A DNA stretch of 64,000 bases from Leptodactylus fallax (lineage: Eukaryota; Chordata; Amphibia; Anura; Leptodactylidae), in contig CAMRHE010000330.1 in NCBI GenBank assembly GCA_947044405.1, positions 1,550,001 to 1,614,000 of the forward strand, given 5' to 3'. Below the pieces are notes generated by a model. That model worked only from the letters and a program-made list of their open reading frames with translations. It was not told the DNA's origin and did not search any database. Each line of letters begins with the position of its first letter. Position 1 is the stretch's first letter. A program made the position numbers and the translations under genes. Shown here piece after piece: positions 35,503-47,261 of the stretch.

Positions 35503-38139
35503 TAATAAATGATTAAAGTTAAGTCAAGATTCTAGCTTTTTGTTTTAGCTACACTGGAATATTCTTCCCGGTATCCATGCTGGTCTATGCTGCTGACCAG
35601 TATAATGTAGACTTTTGTCATTGAGACATAATATAAATTGACTTTCCTGGCTGACTGTTATTAATTACTTGGATCTTATTAGCCTATGCTCCTTGCTTTG
35701 AGGTGACACATATGACATTGCTTAAGACTTGCGTAAACCGAGTGCCTCTAATAAATGCTTCTATAATGCATAATCTGTCTTACTGTATTACTTGCTGTCA
35801 TTAGAAATTTTGCTACAGACCTACAGGATAAGATATTTAAGGTAAGCAAATTTTTTGTTTCCCTGATAATTTATGTACTGGCATATTTGTCATAGACACA
35901 GGTCATATCAATGCTATTAGACCTAAGGACTGGATAGTCCTGTACAACGGCGCCATTTTTTATTCTAAAATCCAAGAGTGCACCAACACTTAAGGAATGC
36001 GAGGCCATTTTGTTTTCCCTAGGTGCATAAAAACCTTTGGCGTTCCTTAGTCTTCATACATTTTGTATTCCGAGAGTCTTACTTTATTTTAACAGAAGGC
36101 ACTCGGATAACACTTAGATGACTTCAGAGTGTCATCTGTTTTACATTGATTTTATTAGGCAGCTCATATCCATGTAAACAGATCTCAATAGGTCATGCTG
36201 TAAAATAATTGAAACAGAACATTGGAAGACACAAGGAATAAAAAATCGGTTGTGTGTATGAAAGTCAAGTTATTTGACATCTATTACAGCATTCCAATTA
36301 AAGGACTATTGGTTTGATTGTACTATTTCTTAAAATATTGAGCAAATTTACTACTTTACTACTTTGTTTATGCCATTTTTGTGGCCCAAAATGGCACATT
36401 CTAGGTGTATGATTATTTGCTCCAAAAATCTTCTATTTTGTCAATTTTATGACTCTAGCACCACTTTTGAGAAAAGTAGGCATAGCTGGTTGGGGTTAAA
36501 ACAAGTCAAAGCAAGGACACCTTGGCTCTTCAGATTTACTATAACTCACACCTTAAAATTGGTGTGAGTTACATCTGAAATCTACCCTAGTTCCTTACTG
36601 GCATAGATTTCATTTCTGGACTTCCCGCAGTGTAGAGCCTCTTAATAATTCTGGTGTATCTGCCGCCAGTGCTCAATATTTTAAGACTGGCTCATGAAGT
36701 GCTGGCTTTAATAAATTACCCCCATTGTATCAGATTTCTAGTATCAGACATTAGTGAATAATGAAAGCCAAGAGGGGCTGAGCGCTCTACAGAGTCCTTT
36801 AATTCTCTAAATTAGTAATGGTCCAAATTACAGATTTCTCAAATTTGATCTCAATTGTGGTTAAACCTCTTGGGAAAAAAGCCAATATATATCCCAGAGA
36901 TGCAACTTGGCAGAAATAGGAATAAAATTCCCTTTCTGTACCCACTTTATGACTTGGAAAATATTACAAAATATCTTTAATTATAACCATAAACTAATAG
37001 AATCAGTAGAGTTTTTAGGTGAGAATATTTTTTCCAGTTTTTTTTTGTCATCTGTTTATATTTTGTAGCAACCTGTTTTTTTCTTTTTCTTTGGACAGCT
37101 TATCCAAAAATAATAGGCAACATTTTTATGCATAAATTGGAATTCCAAGAATATATATCTATGGCTCAGATACTGATCTGAGCACATTAGCAGCATTTGC
37201 TGTGAACTATAAAATGATGGTAATTACAATCATTATGATCTGTACAAGCCCCTGCAGCTTCCAGATACTCATGGATATATCACATTTTCTAGACACTAGA
37301 AAAAAGTTCCTTATTTGTACCAACTGATCCAGTAATTTACAGACTGGCATTGTGTTGTGCTAAATTTCTCCTTTGGTGCCACTGTAGGGAAACTTAAAAC
37401 TTAAAGTCAGGTTGCCAAATAGATTACAGCTGAACACTAGGGGGACCAGGAAAATTTGGGAACCTTCAGAGGATTGCTCAAGAGTGGATAATAACCATAG
37501 ATCGGTGGGGGTCATGGCAGGCTAGCACTAATCCATTGATTAATTTTATGGGAATGCACCTTGAATATCTGTGTTGTGTAGAAACAAAATATAAGTTCGG
37601 GCTCCAATCTGCCCAATATAGGCATATTGGTTGTAGAGAGGGCCCTCTGTTGGCACTCTCTTCCTTGAGCCAGAATCTAGAACCATTAAGTATCATAGGC
37701 TCCCATGCTGGGGGGACTAGGTCCATTCTTGTACTACAGATGTGTCCATTCTTAAATTAACTCTAATTTAGTTAAGGACTCTAATTTCTCATGAAACCAA
37801 TTCAATACAAGCTTGCAAGATACCAGGAAAACCTTGACAGACTGTAAATCACAACATAGTCATTGAGTGGCTACATATAGATAGTATATAGGATAGTAGC
37901 ATATCATTTTGTGTCAGCATATCACTTTGTGGTAGTATTATACACACATAGCCACGGTAATACTACATTTCTCTTGCAGATGGACAGTTCACAGCTGATT
38001 GCCACACTAATTTCAATCTTAAAAGAGGTTTCCATGGTGATATGCTGATACACCCCTTTAAATGGGGATTTCTATGGTCATAAACAAATTTATATTCATA
38101 GACAATTAAATGCATACATTTTATAGAGTTTTAACGATT
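35503..38139. other. non-coding DNA, no gene seen
   Basis: AT-rich. A small perfect hairpin AACTCACACC / GGTGTGAGTT sits at about 36543-36570. No element ends or motif-bearing frames recognised. Confidence 0.5.
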
Positions 38140-38405
38140 TTCTGAAATCGTCTTAGTGGTGACATTTTTTGTTTTTATAGGTTGTCAATGGATGTGACCA
38201 TGAATGCAGGAACTTTCTATGATCTGGCATTTGTCATAAACCCAGCCATGATTTCTAATTAATAACCGATCTACAAAAAGGAAATCATGGCTGGGTCTGT
38301 GATAAGTCCCAGACCATAGAAAGTTCCTGCATTCATGGTTGTATCCACTGGCAACTGATCAAGACAACAGATGTCAACACTAAGATGGTTAGAGGAAATC
38401 TTTAA
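38140..38405. repeat. palindromic MITE
   Basis: CATGAATGCAGGAACTTTCT in the left arm is mirrored by AGAAAGTTCCTGCATTCATG in the right; AACCCAGCCATGATTTC is mirrored by GAAATCATGGCTGGGT. The outer parts (CTTAGTGGTGACAT against ATGTCAACACTAAG) also pair. Confidence 0.82.
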
Positions 38406-39847
38406 AATTCTGCAGAATTTTTATTTACTTATATTTGCAAAATTGTTTAACTTTTAATTGTCTACAGATTAAAATATGGCTATGTTCATGAGAAAACCCT
38501 TTTAAGAGCTCCAATGGATATTGCACTTAAAATAAATTCACAATTTGGAAGTACAGAACATTGATACTACTTAAATGGATTTTCTGGCCCCAAGAGGAGT
38601 TGTCATATTGATGATCTATTCATCAGTATGTGCTCTGTGGTTCTGACACCCAAACCTTGCACACATCAGCTGTTCTGGCAGCCTGTAGGTCCCGGAAGCT
38701 GGGGCAATACATTGGTTGCTCCTGTTGAAATAATAGGAGTGGCTCTCCAATTCCCAAGAACCACTGCTATACAATGGATGGAGCTGCTGGGCTGTTCCTA
38801 TTACTTGAATATGAGCAGCCTGTGTGTGCTCCCTGCCCACTGCACCAGCTGCCAATGCCTACAGACTGTCAGAAGAACTGATCTGTGCTGGGTTCAAGTG
38901 CTAGATCCCCCACAGATCACATACTAATGACCTATGAAAACTCTGTTTAGAGTTGGAAAACTCCGTTAAGTCATTTAGTTTTAAAGCTTATGTTATGTAC
39001 GAAGATTCACAATATGGTATAAAATATACCATGCTTTGAGGATGTATCTGAATCATCTCAATCTGTTTGAGAGTGTAATTGACACTATATATGTTGGTGT
39101 CCCCTAGAACCACCAATGCAAGCCATGCATGTACAATCTTTTTAATTGAGCACAGAGGCTTTATTTATCCTTCACTTTCATCATAGACATCTTAGGATGC
39201 CGTTAAAGTTAATATTTGTCCATCTTCTTCATAGCATATTCTCTTTTATGGGAAGCTAATGCTAAAAGACCCAATTAATGAAGATGGTTTATGCCTATGC
39301 ATTATTATAATGGATTTCTTTGTTCTATACTTTCTCTGTGTCAAGACTAAGTCATTAATCAATTGATGCTGAAAAATAATTGTCTAGTTCTTAACAATTT
39401 TCCATTGTTGAAACATTTGGAATTTTAAGATAAAGATGCACTGGCTGCTCGTAAAAAATACAGTTTTAGATTACCCTCCATGGAAATGTGCACATATTGT
39501 TTGAAATGCAAAGCAGTTGACCTGATGTTAATGTATTTTAGTGAACTGTTGTTCAATTGACTATTCAATCTTTTTCTGGAAGAGTAGACTTCATTAATAA
39601 ATTAAAATGTTTTTGTCTGTTATTATATTACTCAAGCTATAAATCACATTCGGCAAACCTCTTGGTTCAACTAAATTTGGCAGGTTAAAAGAGAAGTTAT
39701 TTTTCAACAAAACAAGCATATCTGGAGATTCAGAAATCATGAATGAAGAAGATGTTGTCAAATCTTCATACAGTATATCTTCTGCCGTTACCCTCGGAAA
39801 AATATGTGATGTCAAAGAGGTACAGATGTGTCCACCCTAAACTTAGC
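38406..39847. other. non-coding DNA, weak repeat traces
   Basis: 38580-38940 (TTTTCTGGCCCCAAGAGGAG to AATGACCTATGAAAACTC) has the style of an interspersed repeat but no clear paired ends. No gene recognised. Confidence 0.45.
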
Positions 39848-40567
39848 TTAAAGAGAGTCTGTCATCAGAATCCAGCATATAAACCTAGCCTGCAGATAGA
39901 TAGGTTAGGGTCACCAGAATCCACAATATCAACTTAGCCCATACATAGATAGTTTAGGGTCACCAGAATCCACAATATCAACCTAGCCTGCAGATAGATA
40001 GTTTAGGGTCACCAGAATCCACAATATCAACCTAGCCTGCAGATAAATAGGTTAGGGTCACCAGAATCCACAATATCAACCCAGCCCATAGATAGATAGT
40101 TTAGGGTCACCAGAATCTAGAATATCAACCTAGCCCATAGATAAATAGTTTAGGGTCACCAGACTCCACAAAATCAACCTAGCCTGCAGATAGATAGGTT
40201 AGGGTCACCAGAATCCAGCATATCAATCTATCCCGCAGATAGATAGATTAGGGTCACCAGAATCCAGCATATCGACCTAGCCCGCAGATAGGTTAGGGTC
40301 ACCTGACTCAAATGGTGTTTTCCCCTTGTGAATCAGTGCCCCTATTGCAGAGATTGCTGTTTTTATCAATATGCAAAATAGCTGTTTGGAGCAGCGAGGG
40401 CAAAGAGGTAAGTGGCAACACAACAGCTCATTTGCATATTGAAAAAAACAAAGCTATGTTGGTAACAGATGAATTGATTCACAAGGGGAAAATGCTGTTT
40501 GATTCAGGTGATCTGAATCTGTGGGGCTGGGTTGATATATTGGGTTCTGGTGGCAGACTCCCTTTAA
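39848..40567. repeat. MITE with expanded internal minisatellite (repeat D, copy 2)
   Basis: Starts TTAAAGAGAGTCTGTCATCA and ends TTCTGGTGGCAGACTCCCTT TAA, inverted ends next to TTAA. The right half (TTATCAATATGCAAAATAGC ... CATTTGCATATTGAAAAAAA, CACAAGGGGAAAATGC) matches 29345-29516. The left arm has been amplified into the 49-bp array at 39905-40297. Confidence 0.8.
39905..40297. repeat. 49-bp minisatellite, about 8 units
   Basis: TTAGGGTCACC recurs at 39905, 39954, 40003, 40052, 40101, 40150, 40199 and 40248, always 49 bp apart; the last step (to 40293) is 45 bp. The unit also has AATCCACAATATCAACCTAG and CAGATAGATAG. TTAGGG occurs once per unit and is not a telomere tract. Confidence 0.95.
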
Positions 40568-40703
40568 ATTTGGTTCAGGAGTCCAATTTCTTATTAATAT
40601 CAATTCTGTACACTATAGTGTATTGCTTTCTAGACCTTCAAAAGGCTGCTATTCCCAAAATGAATAATGATAAACACGTATAGGATATCAATTTGTGATA
40701 TTA

Positions 40704-42330
40704 CAGTGCCTTGCGAAAGTATTCGGCCCCCTTGAACATTTTCAACCTTTTGCCACATTTCAGGCTTCAAACATAAAGATATAAAATTAAAATTTTTTGG
40801 TGAAGAATCAGCAACAAGTGGGACACAATTGTGAAGTGGAACTAAATTTATTGGTTATTTTAAACTTTTGTAAAAAATAAAAAACTGAAAAGTGGGGCGT
40901 GCAATATTATTCGGCCCCTTTACTTTCAGTGCAGCAAACTCAGAAGTTCAGTGAGGATCTCTGAATGATCCAATGTTGTCCTAAATGACTGATGATGATA
41001 AATATAATCCACCTGTGTGTAATCAAGTCTCCGTATAAATGCACCTGCTCTGTGATAGTCTCAGGGTTCTGTTTAAAGCGCAGAGAGCATCATGAAGACC
41101 AAGGAACACACCAGGCAGGTCCATGATAGTGTTGTGGAGAAGTTTAAAGCCGGATTTGGATACAAAAAGATTTCCTAAACTTTAAACATCCCAAGGAGCA
41201 CTGTGCAAGCGATCATATTGAAATGGAAGGAGTATCAGACCACTGCAAATCTACCAAGACCTGGCCGTCCCTCTAAACTTTCGTCTCAAACAAGGAGAAG
41301 ACTGATCAGAGATGCAGCCAAGAGGCCCATGATCACTCTGGATGAACTGCAGAGATCTACAGCTGAGGTGGGAGAGTCTGTCCATAGGACAACAATCAGT
41401 CGTACACTGCACAAATCTGGCCTTTATGGAAGAGTGGCAAGAAGAAAGCCAATTCTCAAAGATATCCAAAAAAAGTCTCGTTTAAAGTTTGCCACAAGCC
41501 ACCTGGGAGACACACCAAACATCTGGAAGAAGGTGCTCTGGTCAGATGAAACCAAAATCAAAATTTTTGGCCACAATGCAAAACGATATGTTTGGCGTAA
41601 AAGCAACACAGCTCATCACCCTGAACACACCATCCCCACTGTCAAACATGGTGGTGGCAGCATCATGGTTTGGGCTTGCTTTTCTTCAGCAGGGACAGGG
41701 AAGATAGTTAAAATTGATGGGAAGATGGATGGAGCCAAATACAGGACCATTCTGGAAGAAAACCTGTTGGAGTCTGCAAAAGACCTGAGACTGGGACGGA
41801 GATTTATCTTCCAACAAGACAATGATCCCAAACATAAAGCAAAATCTACAATGGAATTGTTCACAAATAAACGTATCCAGGTGTTAGAATGGCCAAGTCA
41901 AAGTCCAGACCTGAATCCAATCGAGAATCTGTGGGAAGAGCTGAAAACTGCTGTTCACAAACACTCTCAATCCAACCTCACTGAGCTCCAGCTGTTTTCC
42001 AAGGAAGAATGGGCAAGAATTTCAGTCTCTCGATGTGCAAAACTGACAGAGACATACCCCAAGCGACTTGCAGCTGTAATCGCAGCAAAAGGTGGCGCTA
42101 CAAAGTATTAACTTAAGGGGGCCGAATAATTTGGCACGCCCCACTTTTCAGTTTTTTATTTTTTACAAAAGTTTAAAATATCCAATAACTTTCGTCCACT
42201 TCACGATTGTGTCCCACTTGTTGTTGATTCTTCACCAAAAAATTAAAATGTTATATCCTTATGTTTGAAGCCTGAAATGTGGCAAAAGGTTGAAACGTTC
42301 AAGGGGGCCAAATACTTTTGCAAGGCACTG
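40704..42330 (+). mobile_element. full-length Tc1-like transposon, nearly intact
   Basis: The ends CAGTGCCTTGCGAAAGTATT and AATACTTTTGCAAGGCACTG are inverted, with TA at 40702-40703 and 42331-42332. The terminal inverted repeats are roughly 215 bp (to near 40920 and from near 42115), with several mismatches. The length is 1627 bp. The transposase frame has one stop. This is a DD34E family different from the other copies in the window. Confidence 0.95.
41092..42111 (+). pseudogene. DD34E Tc1 transposase with a single stop
   Basis: ATG at 41092 (MKTKEHTRQVHDSV) opens a frame of 339 residues with one TAA at 41176-41178, where Gln is expected (KISQTLNIP). After it the frame is open to the end (KGGATKY). 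It shows the helix-turn-helix NIPRSTVQAIILKWKEY, GRPSKLS as the GRPR-type motif, LWSDETKIKIFG (Asp 152), [11 protein letters not shown] (Asp 243) and [11 protein letters not shown] (Glu 278), with 34 residues between the last two. One C-to-T change (CAA to TAA) accounts for the loss. A product starting later would lack the first DNA-binding helices. Confidence 0.95.
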
Positions 42331-42332
42331 TA

Positions 42333-43209
42333 TATTTGGAATAGTGTTGCTTTGTAAAGCTAACTATTATGTGACCTACATACTGTATCTAAAGATGTCC
42401 AACCGAGTGGAAAGGAAAGGGACAACACATCCGCTCATGTCAACTCATATTCTTGGCAGTCAGATTGATGGGGCTTGGGGGGGAGGGTTTTTACTGGATA
42501 GAAGATAAGTGTTTAATCTCTAAGAGTCTGCTGGGACCACCAGGGATCTGGAGAACAGGGGCTAACAACTTACCTTAAGTGTTCCATATGAATGGAGCAA
42601 TGGTACACTTGAACATTGCACAATTCACTTCTAAAGGACTACTAGAGATCACCATCCCGACAGTCCCATAGAAGTGAATGGAGTAGTTGCCCACTACGAC
42701 CCCACTCCCATAGAGAACTCAGAGGAACTTGCCGGTCCACATTCTCATGAGTTCTTTGTCCTACAGGTCAGACCCAGTGAAATGTATCCCCTAGTCCTTT
42801 AAACTGCAGGTTACCTGAGAATTATAGACTAATTTGTCTTTTGCACAAACAAATGTGTCCTCATTTCATCAGGTACATGTATCACAAGTTACTGTAAGTA
42901 GTTGTTCTAAAGCAACATGATGACATGTCAACACAATGTGATATGCTAACTATCCTATTTGTGTCTATGTGTGACCAACCTGCGTGTGTATGTGTGGGGG
43001 GGATTTTATTGTGCCTTGAAAAATTTGCAGGAATTTTGTGCAAATCATTTTTTGTACAAATTTACAACTTTTTTTCTGTTTTGCTCCGTAAACCCCACTT
43101 GGAGGGACCATAACATAGGACTTGCACTATCATTATATTATATAGTTATCATTTACGTCAGCTTACAAGCTAATGTATACTTCATTGCAGGTGCACAGCC
43201 TGATGGAGG
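42333..43209. other. non-coding DNA, no gene seen
   Basis: Contains a G-run near 42475-42488 and repeat-like AGTGAATGGAGTAGTTGC; nothing with defined ends. Confidence 0.5.
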
Positions 43210-43217
43210 GGGCATCT

Positions 43218-43489
43218 CAGGGATGTAACTTGAAGAGGTGCAGAGGGTGCAGTCGCACCGGGGCCCAGGAGCCTTAGGGGGCCCATAAGCACTGGCACCA
43301 GTATTGAGATTACAACTTCCATCTGGCCCATAAGCCAATGAGACCCACAGATTACCCTAACTACACTAAGGTTGATTAAACTCTTTACCACCCGTAACCA
43401 TCACTATCAAGAATTCGCTGTAGGGATAAAGTAGGGGTCCCCGGACAAAAGATTGCATCGGGGCCCACAAGACTTTAGTTACGCCACTG
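43218..43489. mobile_element. hAT-type MITE
   Basis: Starts CAGGGATGTAACTTGA and ends TTTAGTTACGCCACTG, ends related to the hAT element at 7025-8473. It is flanked by GGGCATCT (43210-43217) and GGGAATCT (43490-43497), an 8-bp duplication with one mismatch. It is 272 bp, and the interior has CGGGGCCCAGGAGCC and GGGGCCCACAAGAC. Confidence 0.82.
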
Positions 43490-43497
43490 GGGAATCT

Positions 43498-45692
43498 GAT
43501 TTATGAAAAGATGTGTGCCTCCTCATAGATGAGGCACAGCCTCTGCCAATGCAGGGAACATGAAGACTGGCTTTGAATATGGCTTGTCAGGGCTTGAAGT
43601 TTCTGACATTTTTGTTCCCATGGCAACACTTTCTTTTCTGTTCTATATCAGTGATTAACAAACCAAATGGGGCAGATTTATTAAAATGGTCTAAAAGAAA
43701 ATCTGTCTTATGAGTCTAGCTTGGTAAGGAACGCCCCTTCTGACAGTACAGGGCTATGGACGAGTGCTGTCAGGGGGGCGTTTCTCACAGGACAGCTAGA
43801 CTGACAGGAACGCCCTTCTGACAGTGGGGAGAGATCGGTGCCGAAACTAACGGCAGTGATATCTCCAGCCCTGGGGAACATAACAGGAAAGCCAATAGTG
43901 CGCTGAATTCAGCGTACTGTCGGCTTTCTAGCGGTATGTGCATGATGACATAAAAGGTCCTCTTTAAGGGTTCTATTCTGTTGCCATAACTCTTATAGAG
44001 GAGACTAGGAGAGTGGGAGGTATGGAAACAGTGTACCAAAGGAAGATTACAATATCTTAGTATATACTGCAGAAATTATCAAGTTCCTCCAGGACCAGTA
44101 GTTCCTGTACTTCCTCAGTGCCTGGAAATCATGTGACCACTGAGTTTGGAAGAAGCACAGCACTCTTTGAACAGCAGGAAGGTAGGGACAATAATAAACC
44201 ATCCGTGCCTCCTCTTTGAGGAGGTTGGCTGTTACTGGCAGATGTCTCCTTTCTCCAGCTGCATGATCTTGTGCAGCTGCAAACTCTGCAAGGATGTACC
44301 AGTAGGTTATTGCAGAGTTAATGGCCAAACGTCAGGATGTATAAGTCAATGGGTAGTCAACAAGCAGTTAAAAATAAGTGAAAACAGAAAAAAAAAAAGC
44401 TGGAGATTTTCTTTCTATGTTTCAAAATAAGATAAAATCTTACAATATTAGAAGGGTCAAGATAACTGATTTTAATACAATAGGTTCTAGGTAGTCAATT
44501 AGGAATAATATAGGGACTTTTATGTTTCAAAATATACCAGGGATAGCTGCAAATTGTTTCATGTTGTCATAATGCAATATTTCACGACAGTATAGAATCT
44601 CAGATTTATCAATAGAGTAACTCTGACTATAATTACTAGTGCATATTTTCTTCATATTCCAAGGCACGACAAACTAATTTATTATGAAAGAAGGCTCTAT
44701 TAACATATTTATAAATTCAACCTTCTTCATTCTGCAGAAACTTAAGGTCTCTCTTATATGAACAATCTTTTATTTAAATTTAACTAACTTCTCTCTTGGA
44801 AATAACACCATTGAACTTAATGTCATACAACATTATCGGCGCAGTAATTTGCAACAATGGGCTCATTGTATTCATTTTCATATATTCCCTTATCAGAGAA
44901 ATTCAGGGAGAGAGAAATTCACGTCTTCTTTGTAAAAGAAATTGAAGTAATAAAACAAAGATAATATGATGGGGTGTACAATTACTTATGAAAGCCTTGA
45001 ATAAAAGTGCACAAATACATTTCAAGTTTTTAAAACTTTTTTTTCTTGCCATACTTCATTTCTCGGCATACTTTAGAAATGAAGTCAATCTGACTGCAAC
45101 TTTAATTCGTATTTGTTTTTTGTAAAACTATAGAGAAATAATGGACGCCATGGAAATGTCTGCTTTGTAATATGTAATAATTGAAATATCTTTTTATGCT
45201 CAAATTGTTCATATTTTTGTACTATTATTAGAATTATTATTGTAAGTTATTTTTTTAAATATTTTGGTCTCATTTAGTTAAAAAGTTACGTACGTAAATT
45301 TAAAATAAATAAATAAATAAATAAATATATATAATATAAAGTGATATAGGTTGAAAGTATATAAATTGTCAAAATAAAATGACTCTTTATTGCAATAGGA
45401 CATTATAGTGCATCCAGTGAATGACATGGGCACAGTATATATATATAACCCCATAGATGTTGTGGTCCCTTGCAGAATCTTAGGAGTTTGACAGAGAGAG
45501 GGGGCCTGAAACAAGTTAATTTAATAAAATCAAGTAAATTTAATAGAATTTAAAAAATATTTTCTATCCCAATAAAAAAAATTCAAGTTTCAATCAAAAA
45601 CATTAAAACAATATAGATAGACATATTGCTATATGTGCCCAAAAATGTGGCCAAAAAACCTACATGTCTTGCAAAACCCAAGTCCCCATATA
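43498..45692. other. non-coding DNA, no gene seen
   Basis: 43680-43970 has CTGACAG and GGAACGCCC inverted pieces (AAGGAACGCCCCTTCTGACA; CTGTCAGGGGGGCGTTTC), probably a decayed MITE. (AAAT)n at about 45302-45325. The rest is AT-rich and unremarkable. Confidence 0.5.
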
Positions 45693-47259
45693 CAGTCATG
45701 GCCAAAAGTTTTGAGAATGATACAAATATTAATTTTTACAAAGTCTACTGCTTCAGTTTTTCTAATGGCAATTTGCATATACTCCAGAATGTTATAAAGA
45801 GTGATCAGCTTAACAGCAATTACTTGCAAAGTCAATATTTGCCTAGAAAATGAACTTTATCCCCCAAAACACATTTCAACATCATTGCAGCCCTGCCTTA
45901 AAAGGACCACCTAACATCGTTTCAGTGATTGCTCCATTAACACAGGTGTGGGTGTTGATGAGGACAGGGCTGGAGATCAATCTGTCATGATTAAGTAAGA
46001 ATGACACCACTGGACACTTTAAAAGGAGGCTGGTGCTTGCCATCATTGTTTCTCTTCTGTTAACCATGGTTATCTCTAAAGAAACACGTGCAGTCATCAT
46101 TGCACTGCACAAAAATGGCCTAACTGGGAAGAGTATTGCAGCTAGAAAGATTGCACCTCAGTCAACAATCTATCGCATCATCAAGAACTTCAAGGAGAGA
46201 GGTTCCATTGGTGCCAAAAAGGCTCCAGGGCGCCCAAGAAAGACCAGCAAGCGGCAGGACCGTCTCTTAAAAGTGTTTCAGCTGCGGGATCGGGCTACCA
46301 GCAGTGCAGAGCTTGCTGAGGAATGGCAGCAGGCAGGTGTGAGTGCATCTGCACGCACTGTGAGGTGGAGACTCTTGGAGCAAGGCCTGGTCTCAAGGAG
46401 GGCAGCAAAGAAGCCACTTCTCTCCAGAAAAAACATCAGGGACAGACTGATATTCTGCAAAAGGTACAGGGAGTGGACTGCTGAGGACTGGGGTAAAGTC
46501 ATTTTCTCTGATGAATCCCCTTTTCGATTGTTTGGAACATCTGGAAAACAGCTTATTTGGAGAAGAAGAGGTGAGCGTTACCACCGGTCTTGTCTCATGC
46601 CAACTGTAAAGCATCCTGAAACCATTCATGTGTGGGGTTGCTTCTCAGCCAAGGGAATCGGCTCTCTCACAGTCTTGCCTAAAAACACAGCCATGAATAA
46701 AGAATGGTACCAGAATGTCCTCCAAGAGCAACTTCTCCCAACCGTCCAAGAGCAGTTTGACGCTCAACAATGCCTTTTCCAGCATGATGGAGCACCTTGC
46801 CATAAAGCAAAGGTGATAACTAAATGGCTCAGGGAACAAAACATAGAGATTTTGGGTCCATGGCCTGGAAACTCCCCAGATCTTAATCCCATTGAGAACT
46901 TGTGGTCAATCATCAAGAGACGGGTGGACAAACAAAAAACAACAAATTCAGACAAAATTAAAGCATTGATTCTGCAAGAATGGACTGCTATCAGTCAGGA
47001 TTTGGTCCAGAAGTTGATTGAGAGCATGCCAGGGAGAATTGCAGAGGTCCTGAAGAAGAAGTGTCAACACTGCAAATATTGACTTGCTGCATTAACTCAT
47101 TCTAACTGTCAATATAAGCTTCTGTTACTCATAATATGAATGCAATTATATTTCTGTATGTGATAAAAACATCTGACAAACACACATAAAAACCAGAGGG
47201 CAGCAGATCATGTGAAAATATAATATTTGTGTCATTCTCAAAACTTTTGGCCATGACTG
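45693..47259 (+). mobile_element. intact Tc1-type transposon with DD35E transposase
   Basis: The ends CAGTCATGGCCAAAAGTTTT and AAAACTTTTGGCCATGACTG are inverted, with short arms of about 40 bp (to ATGATACAAATATTA; one internal difference) instead of the 110-220 bp of the other families here. TA flanks at 45691-45692 and 47260-47261. The length is 1567 bp. The gene inside is fully open. Short ends and the DD35E spacing fit the Traveler family as I recall it. It is the only cut-and-paste element in the window with both ends and an unbroken gene. Confidence 0.95.
46066..47082 (+). CDS. Tc1/mariner transposase, DD35E, intact frame
   Basis: Start chosen at ATG 46066 (MVISKETRAVIIAL), giving 338 residues, the usual transposase length. 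The frame is open somewhat upstream without another ATG. The N-terminus has the helix-turn-helix GKSIAARKIAPQSTIYRIIK (about 21-40) and the GRPRK motif (55-59), then a second DNA-binding part (TVRWRLLEQGL). Catalytic residues are Asp 149 (IFSDESPF), Asp 241 (QHDGAPCHK) and Glu 277 ([11 protein letters not shown]). There are 35 residues between the last two, one more than in classic Tc1, because of GPWPGNSPD. The protein would bind the inverted ends, excise the element and insert it at TA. No stop or frameshift seen. Expression is unknown. Confidence 0.95.
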   Translation: MVISKETRAVIIALHKNGLTGKSIAARKIAPQSTIYRIIKNFKERGSIGAKKAPGRPRKTSKRQDRLLKVFQLRDRATSSAELAEEWQQAGVSASARTVRWRLLEQGLVSRRAAKKPLLSRKNIRDRLIFCKRYREWTAEDWGKVIFSDESPFRLFGTSGKQLIWRRRGERYHRSCLMPTVKHPETIHVWGCFSAKGIGSLTVLPKNTAMNKEWYQNVLQEQLLPTVQEQFDAQQCLFQHDGAPCHKAKVITKWLREQNIEILGPWPGNSPDLNPIENLWSIIKRRVDKQKTTNSDKIKALILQEWTAISQDLVQKLIESMPGRIAEVLKKKCQHCKY

Positions 47260-47261
47260 TA

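Noticed and set aside
39905..40297. TTAGGG motifs as an interstitial telomere
   Set aside because: TTAGGG occurs only once per 49-bp unit, not in tandem; it is part of the minisatellite.
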